Shown: positions 30,751 to 38,618 of the stretch, piece by piece
Position numbering within the stretch: position 1 is the stretch's first letter
Layout of the letters: each line of letters begins with the position of its first letter
Assembly (NCBI RefSeq): GCF_009745975.1
Contig: NZ_WHOL01000098.1
Coordinates: forward strand, 186,001-250,000
Source of the DNA: Actinokineospora pegani
Lineage (GTDB): Bacteria > Actinomycetota > Actinomycetes > Mycobacteriales > Pseudonocardiaceae
Length of the DNA: 64,000 nt
Reading direction: 5' to 3'
Position numbers and translations under genes: made by a program
Notes under the pieces: model-generated
What the model saw: the letters and a program-made list of their open reading frames with translations, nothing else
What the model was told of the DNA's origin: nothing
Database searches by the model: none

Positions 30751-31434
30751 ATGGATCTCGGGACGCCCCCAGAGGCCGCCCGCCAGTTGGGGCTGGTCGA
30801 GCAGACGTTGCGGAACAGGGTCGAGGCGCACCGGAAAAGCACCCCCGAGGACGCCGCCCCGTTGGGTTTGGACGAGCGGGCCCGCTTGCGGGAACTGGAG
30901 CGGGAGAATCAGGAGCTGAGGACGAAGAACGAGTTCCTGGGAAAGGCCGCGGCTTTCTTCGCCCTCGACTATCGGTGACCGAGATCTACGAGTTCATCGA
31001 CGGCGAGAAGGGCGCGTATCCGGTGACGTCGATGTGCGAGTGAGTTCGGCGACCGCAGAACGGCGAGAATCGTTGAACGACGAGATCGGGGTGGTGTTCG
31101 CCGAGTCCCGCCGCACCTACGGCTACCGCCGGGTCCACGCCGCCCTGGCAAGGGCGTCCACACGGGCCCCGAGTTGGTGCGGGCGCTGATGCGCGAGCTG
31201 GGCCTGGTCCCGGTCGGGCCCCGACCGAGGCAGGTCACGACCGTGCGGGCGCCGGACGTCCACGCCGTGCCGGATCTGATCGGCCGCGATTTCACAGCCG
31301 ATCGCCCGGGGCACAAACTCGTCGGTGACATCACCTACATCCCGACAGGGCAGGGGTGATTGTACCTGGCGACCGTCATCGACTGCGCCACCCGAAAAGT
31401 CATCGGTTGGACCACCGCCGATCACATGAGCCGA
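30751..31434 (+). pseudogene. IS3-family transposase remnant (orfA/orfB)
   Basis: A decayed insertion sequence between the membrane protein and the phosphatase. First comes a truncated orfA: 'LVEQTLRNRVEAHR' of the helix-turn-helix region and the leucine zipper 'LRELERENQELRTKNEFLGKAAAFF', lacking its usual N-terminus. From about 30972 comes orfB with a stop after 'PVTSMCE', then 'RRTYGYRRVHAAL' in another frame, then 'HKLVGDITYIPTGQG' stop 'LYLATVIDCATRKVIGWTTADHM', which is the start of the DDE domain with Trp replaced by TGA. The third catalytic part is missing. I see no terminal inverted repeats. Confidence 0.88.
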
Positions 31435-31549
31435 AAACCACTACCACCACACCAAAACAGCAGCCTGAAACCCAACTAACCACCGTCCGAGAACTCCATG
31501 GCAGACCAGAGGTGTCGCGGGGTGTGGTGTCGCGGAGGGGCGATCGCGC
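31435..31549. other. Spacer after the IS remnant
   Basis: The 872-bp gene-free gap 30678-31549 is mostly the IS remnant; its last ~115 bp starts A/C-rich and becomes G-rich toward the phosphatase. Nothing further is recognised. Confidence 0.5.
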
Positions 31550-31942
31550 TCAGCGGACTTTCTTGAGCCACCAGCGCTGCCAGGGCGTTTCGATCGCTCG
31601 GGGGTGGTAGGTCGCGCGGGTCCAGCGGAACGCCTCGGTCGGGGTCAGGCCGTCGAGTACGGCCAGGGCGGCGATGGCGGTGCCCGTGCGGCCGATGCCG
31701 CCTCGGCAGGCGATCTCGACCAGTTCGCCTGACTTGGCGCGGGTGTTGAGGTCTTTCAGCGCGGTCAGGGTGTCCGGGGTGGAGCGCGGGGTGCGGAAGT
31801 CGGGCCAGATCAGGTTTGTGTGTGGCCACGGGTAGGTGGGGTGTGGGACGAGGTAGACGCCGAAGGTGGGGGGTGGGGTGGGGGTGGTGGCGATGGGGCG
31901 GCCGCGGATCGTGCCGCCTGCGGGGAGTTCGATGGTCTTCAT
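31550..31942 (-). CDS. Small protein tyrosine/dual-specificity phosphatase-like protein
   Basis: 130 aa. The C-x5-R signature of cysteine phosphatases is present as A-C-R-G-G-I-G-R-T-G-T at about residues 82-92, with the probable general acid Asp in an upstream loop ('LIWPDFRTP', W-P-D like the WPD loop). It is followed by 'AALAVLDGLTPTEAFRWTRATYHPRAIETPWQ', normal for this fold. ATG 31942 overlaps the stop of the upstream GlmL-like gene (ATGA), so the two are coupled. The substrate is unknown. Confidence 0.83.
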   Translation of the reverse strand: MKTIELPAGGTIRGRPIATTPTPPPTFGVYLVPHPTYPWPHTNLIWPDFRTPRSTPDTLTALKDLNTRAKSGELVEIACRGGIGRTGTAIAALAVLDGLTPTEAFRWTRATYHPRAIETPWQRWWLKKVR

Positions 31943-33207
31943 GTCAGCTCGCTCGTGATCAGGTGGGTGGCTGCCCCGGGGTGGCCTGCCGCGGTCAGCA
32001 GTCCGGCCGGGGCCAGGACGTGGTGGCGGTCGACTGCGAGGCGGGCCGTGCGCAGCAGGGGGCGCAGGGCCGGGTCGTCGCGCAGGGCGTGCTCGACGTC
32101 GTCGAGCGACTTGGCGTGGCGGAACGCGCCGCCGGAGAGGACCACGAGGCCGAGGCCGAGCGGTCCGAAGGATGAGCCCACCGCCTCGAGGTGGCGGCGG
32201 ATGGCGAGGCGGGCGGCGAGGGTGGCCAGGCGCAGGTCGGTGGCGGCCTCGGCGGGGGTGCCCGGGACGTCCGCGACGGCGGTGGCGCGGTGGTCGGCGG
32301 CGGCGGACAGGGCCGGGTCGGGTTCGACCAGCCGCGCGGTGGTGGCCTCGGCGACGACGCCGGGGGCGGACCAGCGCACGCCCAGGTCGCCCTCGACGGT
32401 GCGGCGGTCGGCCGGGAGGGCGACGGCGCCGGTGGGCGCGTCGGCGGTGGGGGCGGCGGAGTACACGTCCGTCGTCGCGCCGCCGACGTCGACGACGAGG
32501 ACCGCGCCGGTGTCGGCGGTGGCGGAGGCCAGCAGCGACACCCCGGTCAGCACCGCGTCCGGGGTGACCGCGCGGACCAGGTCGCGGAAGCGGCGCCCGC
32601 GCGAGAGGCCCTTGCCGCCGATGACGTGGCGCAGGAACACCTCGCGGATGGCGGCGCGCGCCGGGCCGGGCTCGAGTTCCCCGATGTCGGGCAGGACGTT
32701 GTCGGTCGCGACGACCGTGCGGCCCGCCAGCAGCCCGTGCGCCTCGGCGCGCGCGTCGGCGTTGCCCGCCAGCACGATCGGGAACCGCACCCTGGCCGCG
32801 CCCAGCCTGCGCGCGTTGTGCAGCAGGGTCCTGCGGTCGCCGCCGTCGGTCCCGCCGACCAGGAGCACGACGTCGGGCTCGCTCGCGCGCAGCTCCCGCA
32901 CGCCCGCCCCGTCGAGGTCCCCGGCGGCGACGTGCACGACCTTCGCCCCCGCCGACAGCGCCACCCGCCGCCCGGCCTCCGCGCTGACCAGCCGCTCCTG
33001 CCCGACAACGGCCAACCGCAGCCCACCGCCCGCCGACGAGCACACCAGCGACGGCCGGGCCCCCAGCTCCCCCGCCACCGCGTCGATGCCGCGCAGCACC
33101 TCCGGCGGGGTCGTCGCGTGCTGGGCGGTGCGCAGCAGGGCGCCCCCGTCCGAGACGAGGGCGCCCTTGGTCCAGGTGGACCCGACGTCCAGGCAGAGCA
33201 GCGGCAC
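31939..33207 (-). CDS. Glutamate mutase L-like (GlmL/MutL) ATPase
   Basis: 422 aa from GTG 33207 (VPLLCLDVGSTWTKGALV). It has actin/Hsp70-type phosphate motifs: DVGSTWTKG first, then LLVGGTDGG, LVVDVGGATTDVYS and LVVLSGGAFRHA. These define the GlmL family, ATPases found with B12-dependent glutamate mutase and thought to reactivate it. No mutase genes (glmES/mutSE) are in the window. An in-frame GTG at 33243 would extend it into the long inverted repeat at 33217-33293, so I prefer 33207. It is coupled to the phosphatase gene. Confidence 0.87.
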   Translation of the reverse strand: MPLLCLDVGSTWTKGALVSDGGALLRTAQHATTPPEVLRGIDAVAGELGARPSLVCSSAGGGLRLAVVGQERLVSAEAGRRVALSAGAKVVHVAAGDLDGAGVRELRASEPDVVLLVGGTDGGDRRTLLHNARRLGAARVRFPIVLAGNADARAEAHGLLAGRTVVATDNVLPDIGELEPGPARAAIREVFLRHVIGGKGLSRGRRFRDLVRAVTPDAVLTGVSLLASATADTGAVLVVDVGGATTDVYSAAPTADAPTGAVALPADRRTVEGDLGVRWSAPGVVAEATTARLVEPDPALSAAADHRATAVADVPGTPAEAATDLRLATLAARLAIRRHLEAVGSSFGPLGLGLVVLSGGAFRHAKSLDDVEHALRDDPALRPLLRTARLAVDRHHVLAPAGLLTAAGHPGAATHLITSELT

Positions 33208-33216
33208 GGACCGGAT

Positions 33217-33293
33217 GCTAGTGGCCCGGCCCAGAACGTTCACCCCGTCTCGACCCGCCCATACACGGCGAACGTTCGAGCCGAGCCACTAGC
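33217..33293. repeat. Imperfect inverted repeat with two GAACGTTC boxes
   Basis: Arms 33217-33241 and 33270-33293 pair over about 24 bp with a few mismatches; each arm ends in the palindrome GAACGTTC (33234-33241 and 33270-33277). It spans the start region of the GlmL-like gene and the stop codon of the permease. It may be a terminator for the permease, an operator pair, or both. Confidence 0.55.
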
Positions 33294-34815
33294 TCTTGTC
33301 CACCGGGTCGCCTGCCTTGTCCTCCAGCACGGAGCGCCGCCTGCTGTAGACGAAGTAGATCAGCACGCCCAGGGCCATCCAGATCACGAACCGGACCCAG
33401 GTGAGCACGGTCAGGTTCAGCATCAGCCACAGGCAGGCGGCGATCGCCAGGCCCGCCACCCACTTCACCGCGGGCACGCGGAAGGCGCGCGGCAGGTCCG
33501 GCCGGGTCCTGCGCAGCACGACCACACCGGCCGAGACCAGGATGAAGGCGAACAGCGTGCCGACGTTGACCATCTCCTCCAGCTTGTCCGCGGAGAAGAA
33601 GGTCGCGGCCACGGCGATCAGGCCGCCGACGACCAGGGTCGCGCGGGCCGGGATGCCGTTGGCGTTGGTCTTGGCCAGCTTGCGGGGCAGCAGCCCGTCG
33701 CGGGACATCGCGAAGATGATGCGGATCTGGCCCAGCATCAGCACCATCACCACGGTCGTCAGACCCGCCAGCGCGCCGATCGAGATGACCTGCGCCGCCC
33801 AGTCGATGCCGTTGGCGGAGAACGCCGTCGCCAGCGTCTTCTTGCTCTCGGTGCCGTCGGGGTTGGTGGTGGACAGCTCGGTGTAGTTGACCATGCCGAC
33901 CACGACCAGCGAGACCGCGACGTAGAGCACGGTGACGATCGACAGCGAGGCGAAGATGCCGCGCGGCACCGACTTCTGCGGGTTCTTGGTCTCCTCGGCG
34001 GTGGTCGCGACGATGTCGAACCCGATGAACGCGAAGAACACCAGCGACGCGCCCGCCAGCAGCCCCAGGACGCCGAACGAGCTGCCCTCGCTGCCGGTCA
34101 GGAACGACAGCAGCGACTGGTCGACGCCGGTCGCCACGGCCGGGCCCGAGCCCGGCTCCGGGATGAACGGGGTGTAGTTGGCCGCCTTGACGTAGAACAG
34201 GCCGAGCACGATCACGAACAGCACGATGGCGACCTTGATCGCGGTGATCACCATGCTCACCCGCGAGGACAGCTTGGTGCCCACCGCCAGCAGCGCCACC
34301 AGCGTGGTCACCAGCACCAGCGCGCCCCAGTCGGCCTCGACGAACCCGAGGTCGACCACCGTCGCGGTGGTGCTGGCGGGGTCGAACCCGAACAGGTACC
34401 CCAGCACCGTGTTCAGGTAGGTCGACCAGCCCTTGGCCACCGCGGCGGAGCCGACCGCGAGCTCCAGGATCAGGTCCCAGCCGATGATCCAGGCGACGAA
34501 CTCGCCGAAGGTGGCGAAGGAGAACGTGTACGCGCTGCCCGCGACCGGGACGGTGGAGGCGAACTCGGCGTAGCACAGCGCCGCCAGCGCGCAGGCCACC
34601 GCGGCGATGACGAACGCGATCGACACCGAGGGCCCGGAGTAGTCGCCCGCCGTGCGCGCGGTCAGGGTGAAGATGCCCGCCCCGATGACCACGGCGACAC
34701 CGAAGACCGTCAGGTCCCATGTGGACAGGTTGCGGCGGAGCCTGGTGTCGGGCTCGTCGGTCTCGGCGATGGACTGCTCGATGGACTTCGTGCGGAACAG
34801 GCCGCTTCGCGGCAC
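33289..34815 (-). CDS. APC-family cationic amino acid permease
   Basis: 508 aa with about 12-14 membrane helices. The APC signature in TM1 is seen (FGVAVVIGAGIFTLTARTAG), along with 'PVAGSAYTFSFATFGEFVAWIIGWDLILELAVG' and 'FFAFIGFDIVATTAEETKNPQKSVPRGI', typical of the CAT (cationic amino acid transporter) subgroup that couples uptake to protons. The soluble N-terminus begins MPRSGLFRTKSIEQSIAETDEP, also typical of this subgroup. A homologue lies in the equivalent place before manA in mycobacteria. It is probably transcribed from its own promoter in the 137-bp gap upstream. Confidence 0.9.
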   Translation of the reverse strand: MPRSGLFRTKSIEQSIAETDEPDTRLRRNLSTWDLTVFGVAVVIGAGIFTLTARTAGDYSGPSVSIAFVIAAVACALAALCYAEFASTVPVAGSAYTFSFATFGEFVAWIIGWDLILELAVGSAAVAKGWSTYLNTVLGYLFGFDPASTTATVVDLGFVEADWGALVLVTTLVALLAVGTKLSSRVSMVITAIKVAIVLFVIVLGLFYVKAANYTPFIPEPGSGPAVATGVDQSLLSFLTGSEGSSFGVLGLLAGASLVFFAFIGFDIVATTAEETKNPQKSVPRGIFASLSIVTVLYVAVSLVVVGMVNYTELSTTNPDGTESKKTLATAFSANGIDWAAQVISIGALAGLTTVVMVLMLGQIRIIFAMSRDGLLPRKLAKTNANGIPARATLVVGGLIAVAATFFSADKLEEMVNVGTLFAFILVSAGVVVLRRTRPDLPRAFRVPAVKWVAGLAIAACLWLMLNLTVLTWVRFVIWMALGVLIYFVYSRRRSVLEDKAGDPVDKS

Positions 34816-34912
34816 GGTCCACCTCCCCTCGGCGTCGGCTGCGCAGAACCACGCGAGGCTACCCCCGTGGTGGGTAGTTCGCCGGAAGTGCGGCAGCCGG
34901 TGGGAGTTGTCC

Positions 34913-34945
34913 GGGCGCGGGGGCCAGCGCCGGGCCCCCGCGCCC
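34913..34945 (-). terminator. Terminator after the CDF transporter gene
   Basis: Perfect 13-bp GC stem (34913-34925 with 34933-34945), 7-base loop, 7 bp beyond the stop of the CDF gene. Confidence 0.7.
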
Positions 34946-34952
34946 TGCTCCG

Positions 34953-35888
34953 TCAGACCTCGGCGGGCGGGGTGGCGAGCTTGTCGCGGTAGAGGTCGGG
35001 CTCCAGGTAGATCAGCCGGGCGGCGGGCACGGCGGTGCGCACCCGGACCTCGGCGTCGTTGATGGCCTGGGCCACGTCCTCCATCGACAAGTTCGGCCGC
35101 AGCGCGATCTTGGCGGCGATCAGCAGCTCGTCCGGGCCGATGTACTGGGTGCGGATGTGGATGATGCGCTCGACCTTGCCGGTCGCCAGCTCGTCCTCGA
35201 TCGTGGACAGCTCGACGTCGGTGGCGCCCTCGCCGATCAGCAGCGACTTCATCTCGATGATCAGGATGACCGCGATGACACCGAGCAGCACGCCGATGGA
35301 CACGGTGCCCAGGGCGTCGAACACCGGGTCATCGGTGATCACGGTCAGGCCGACGCCCAGCAGCGCGAGCACCAGGCCGAACAGCGCGCCCGCGTCCTCG
35401 AGCAGCACGACCGGCAGCTCCGGGGTGCGCGACTGGCGGATGAAGCCCCACCAGGTGGCGTCGCCCTTGACCTTCCTCGACTCCACGATCGCGGTGTGGA
35501 ACGAGTAGCACTCCAGGCCGATGGCGACCACCAGGATGACCACCGCCACGATCGGCGAGGTCAGCGCCTCCGGCTCGGACAGCTTGTGGATGCCCTCGTA
35601 GAGGGCGAACACCGAGCCCAGGCTGAACAGCATCAGGGCGACGATGAACGAGTAGAAGTACCGGTCGCGGCCGTAGCCGAACGGGTGCTCCTTGTTCGCC
35701 TTGCGCAGCGAGGTCTTCTGACCGAGCAGCAGCAGGCCCTGGTTGGAGGTGTCGGCCACCGAGTGCACGGACTCGGCCAGCATCGACGACGAACCCGTGA
35801 TGAGGAATCCGACGAACTTGGCAATGGCGATCCCGCCGTTGGCGAAGAGCGCGGCGAGGATCGCCTTGGTGCTTCCCCCTGCTGACAC
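34953..35888 (-). CDS. Cation diffusion facilitator family transporter
   Basis: 311 aa, with six membrane helices and a cytoplasmic C-terminal domain. The TM2 metal site shows H-S-V-A-D (H-x3-D) and TM5 shows 'LEDAGALFGLVLALLG' with the paired acidic position. The loop 'HPFGYGRDRYFYSFI' follows TM2 as in the SLC30A9/ZnT9-like bacterial group. Such proteins export Zn2+ or other divalent metals against protons. It lies 64 bp downstream of the manA start-side neighbour on the same strand, so it may be read from the manA transcript. Confidence 0.9.
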   Translation of the reverse strand: MSAGGSTKAILAALFANGGIAIAKFVGFLITGSSSMLAESVHSVADTSNQGLLLLGQKTSLRKANKEHPFGYGRDRYFYSFIVALMLFSLGSVFALYEGIHKLSEPEALTSPIVAVVILVVAIGLECYSFHTAIVESRKVKGDATWWGFIRQSRTPELPVVLLEDAGALFGLVLALLGVGLTVITDDPVFDALGTVSIGVLLGVIAVILIIEMKSLLIGEGATDVELSTIEDELATGKVERIIHIRTQYIGPDELLIAAKIALRPNLSMEDVAQAINDAEVRVRTAVPAARLIYLEPDLYRDKLATPPAEV

Positions 35889-35952
35889 GGTGGCTCCCTG
35901 GTCCGATGGTCGAGACGCGGTGTCCGACGGGGTGGCAGCCTAGGGGACGCGG

Positions 35953-37194
35953 TCAGAGCGCGTCGTGCGAGGCCGCGTCGGCGCCCACGGTCGCGACGAA
36001 GACCTGGGTGTCGGCGGCCTCCGGGACCAGCACGAGGTCCGGGTCCGAGGCCGGGGCCCACGCCGAGCGGCCCGGCCCCAGGCGCAGCTCGCGCTCCCCG
36101 TCGCGCAGCAGGACCGAGCCCGCGCAGCACAGCACCACCCTGGGCGCGCCCGCACCCCCCAGTACGACCTCGTCGCGCTCGGCGCCGTCCCACTGCGCCC
36201 TGGCCAGCTCGAACTCCGGCGCGCCGGTCCGGTAGACCTGCCAGCGGCCGCGCCGCTCGCCCGCGGTGACCGGCATGTCCCCGCAGCCGAAGTCGAGCAC
36301 GCGCAGCAGCTCGGGCACGTCGACGTGCTTGGGGGTCAGCCCGCCGCGCAGGATGTTGTCGGAGTTGGCCAGGATCTCCACGCCGGTGCCGCGCAGGTAG
36401 GCGTGCAGGTTCCCGGCGGGCAGGTAGATGGCCTCCCCGGGGCTGAGCACCAGCCGGTTGAGCAGCAGCGCGGCCAGCACGCCCGCGTCGCCGGGGTAGC
36501 TCTCCCCCAGCTCCAGCACGGTGCGGCACTCGGTGGTGAACTCGCCGTGGTCCTTGACGTGGCGCACGCACGCGTCGAACAGGTCGGGCAGCAGCGCGGC
36601 CAGCGCGGTCTGCGGCAGCGTGATCCACATGGTGAACAGCGCGCGCAGGCCGCCGGAGTCGGGCTGGTTGGCCAGCAGCTCCGCGTACGGGGACAGGCCG
36701 GGCGTGCTGACCGCCTCCAGCAGGGCCAGCGTGCGGTGCGGGTCGCGGAACCCGGCCAGGGCGTGGAACTCGGTGAGCGCGCAGACCAGCTCGGGCTTGG
36801 CCGTGGGGTCCGGGTAGTTGCGGGTGGCCGCGTCCCGGGCGATGCCCGCCCGCTCCTCGCGCGCGTGCCCCTCGGCGGCCTGCGCGGCCGACGGGTGCGC
36901 CTGCAGGCTCAGCGGCTCCTCCACGGCGAGGATCTTGAGCAGGAACGGCAGCCGGTTGCCCCACCTGGCCGCGGTGTCCCCGCCCAGCTCGGCGACCGGG
37001 TCGGCGTCGATGCGCGCCAGCAGCGACCGCTCCACACCGGACGCGTCGACCACCCGGGACGGGTCTCCGGGGTGCGCGCCCATCCACAGCTCGGCCTCGG
37101 GGTGCGGCGCGGGCGAGGGCTTGCCCAGCAGCTCAGCGAGCGTGGTGCGCGAACCCCACGCGTAGGGGCGCACGGCGTTGCGCAACAGCTCCAC
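35953..37194 (-). CDS. manA: Mannose-6-phosphate isomerase, type I
   Basis: 413 aa zinc enzyme interconverting fructose-6-phosphate and mannose-6-phosphate, the entry to GDP-mannose and the mannosylated envelope lipids. N-terminal MELLRNAVRPYAWGSRTTLAELLG and 'AELWMGAHPGDPS' are typical; zinc ligands come from 'LQAHPS' and a Glu in the next helix, plus the cupin strand 'GEAIYLPAGNLHAYLRGTGVEI'. It forms a block with the SIS protein, Trm112-like, manB and DUF3499 genes, exactly as in mycobacteria. Confidence 0.95.
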   Translation of the reverse strand: MELLRNAVRPYAWGSRTTLAELLGKPSPAPHPEAELWMGAHPGDPSRVVDASGVERSLLARIDADPVAELGGDTAARWGNRLPFLLKILAVEEPLSLQAHPSAAQAAEGHAREERAGIARDAATRNYPDPTAKPELVCALTEFHALAGFRDPHRTLALLEAVSTPGLSPYAELLANQPDSGGLRALFTMWITLPQTALAALLPDLFDACVRHVKDHGEFTTECRTVLELGESYPGDAGVLAALLLNRLVLSPGEAIYLPAGNLHAYLRGTGVEILANSDNILRGGLTPKHVDVPELLRVLDFGCGDMPVTAGERRGRWQVYRTGAPEFELARAQWDGAERDEVVLGGAGAPRVVLCCAGSVLLRDGERELRLGPGRSAWAPASDPDLVLVPEAADTQVFVATVGADAASHDAL

Positions 37195-37253
37195 TGACCC
37201 TCAACTCCCATCGAACCGGCCCGGCGCCCGCCCGGCGCCGCACCACCTACGCG

Positions 37254-38348
37254 CTACGCCGTCGCAGGCGCGTACCACCCGGCACCGCCCGCCGTCCCGG
37301 CCGCCAGCCCCAGGTACAGGGCGGCGAGCTCGAAGCGCAGGGCCAGCACCGCCGCCCGGGTGGGCTCGTCCGCGGTGATCTCCTCGGCCGGGCTGAGCAC
37401 GTCGACGCCGGGCAGCGTCTGCGCCGACATCCGGCGCACCTGGTCCCCGGGGACCTCGCGCACCGACAGCAGCACCGCCCGCGGCGGGGTCGCCGCCGGG
37501 CCGCCGAAGTCGTCGGGGTCGGCGAAGATGTCGCCGCCGGAGGTGGCGCGCACCGCCGCCCGGTGCAGCGCGGTCCGGCTCATCGCCTGCGGGTAGTCGG
37601 CCACGTCGCACACCAGGTCGGTGTGGGTGGACAGGGCCTGCGCGGCGTGCCCGGCGACAGCGGTGGCCACCGGGTCGAGCCCCCACAGCAGCGGGGTGTG
37701 CTCGGCCAGCCGCAGGGCCAGCGCCTTGGCCGGGTTGACGAAGGACTCGTGGTCGGGGTGGGCGCGCTCGGCCTCGCGGTCGAGCTCGTCGGCCAGGCCC
37801 GCCACGTCGGCGCGCAGCAGGCCGAGGGCGACCAGCGCCAGCAGGCCCGCGGCGTAGGCGGTGAAGAACCCGAACCCGGGGCGCACCGGCAGCCGCGGCG
37901 CGACCAGCAGCGCGGACCCGGCGGCCGCGGCGGCGACCGGTCCGTCCGGCGGGGCGGTGAGCACGACGGACGTGCCCCGGCGCCCGGCCCGGTCGACGCC
38001 CTCGGCCAGCACCCGGTCGCCCGGGTCGTCGGTGTGCGCGATGACCACGTCCAGCGGCCCGACCCAGCCGGGCACCTCGTCGGTCAGCACGACCGGCACG
38101 GGGCAGCCCGGGTGCAGCATGGCGGCCAGCAGCCGCGCCACGCCCGGGGCCAGGCCGGGGCGGGTGATCAGCACCAGGGCGCGGGGGCGCAGGCCCTCCA
38201 GCCGGTCGACGCCCGCCTCGCGCGCGGCCTCGATGGTGGCGCGGACCTGCGCGCCCGCCCCGGCGACCGCGCGCAGCAGGCCGTCGGGGTCGGCGTCGCG
38301 CAGCCGGGCGGCGTCGTCGAGGAGGGTGTCGTCGGGGATGGAGGTCAT
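37254..38348 (-). CDS. SIS-domain protein, TobH/Rv3256c-like
   Basis: 364 aa from ATG 38348. It belongs to the actinobacterial family between manA and manB, related to bifunctional phosphoglucose/phosphomannose isomerases. Rossmann-like SIS segments are visible ('RPRALVLITRPGLAPGVARLLAAM', 'PLDVVIAHTDDPGDRVLAEGVDRAGRRG') and a second half with 'FVNPAKALALRLAEHTPLLWG'. No catalytic assignment can be made from sequence alone. Its ATG overlaps the Trm112-like stop by one base (TGATG), and manA follows 59 bp later. Confidence 0.8.
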   Translation of the reverse strand: MTSIPDDTLLDDAARLRDADPDGLLRAVAGAGAQVRATIEAAREAGVDRLEGLRPRALVLITRPGLAPGVARLLAAMLHPGCPVPVVLTDEVPGWVGPLDVVIAHTDDPGDRVLAEGVDRAGRRGTSVVLTAPPDGPVAAAAAGSALLVAPRLPVRPGFGFFTAYAAGLLALVALGLLRADVAGLADELDREAERAHPDHESFVNPAKALALRLAEHTPLLWGLDPVATAVAGHAAQALSTHTDLVCDVADYPQAMSRTALHRAAVRATSGGDIFADPDDFGGPAATPPRAVLLSVREVPGDQVRRMSAQTLPGVDVLSPAEEITADEPTRAAVLALRFELAALYLGLAAGTAGGAGWYAPATA

Positions 38349-38554
38349 CAGGGTTCCGTCGGCTCGCCGGGCTCGGTGGCCTCGTCGAGCAGCAGCACCG
38401 GCACACCGTCCTCGACGCGGAACACCCGGCCGCACTCGGTGCAGGTCAGGGCGTCGGCCCCGGGGTCGTCGGGGGTGCCGACCGCCAGCGGGGCGTGGTC
38501 GGCGGACGGGCACGCGAGGATCTCCAGCAACTGCGGGTCGAGGGTGACTGCCAT
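38348..38554 (-). CDS. Trm112-like zinc-ribbon protein
   Basis: 68 aa. Trm112/YcaR-type protein beginning MAVTLDPQLLEILACPSADHAPL with a later C-x2-C pair (LTCTECGRVFRVEDGVPVLL). In eukaryotes Trm112 activates methyltransferases; bacterial members are small zinc-binding or degenerate proteins of unknown role. The first half has a single Cys, so a complete four-Cys site is missing unless His24 or another residue contributes. It is coupled to the SIS gene. Confidence 0.88.
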   Translation of the reverse strand: MAVTLDPQLLEILACPSADHAPLAVGTPDDPGADALTCTECGRVFRVEDGVPVLLLDEATEPGEPTEP

Positions 38555-38618
38555 GGGTTCCTCCTCCGGGGGCGAGGTGTCGCGGGGCGCGGGTGCGAGT
38601 TCGGTGCTCGCGGGCCGG

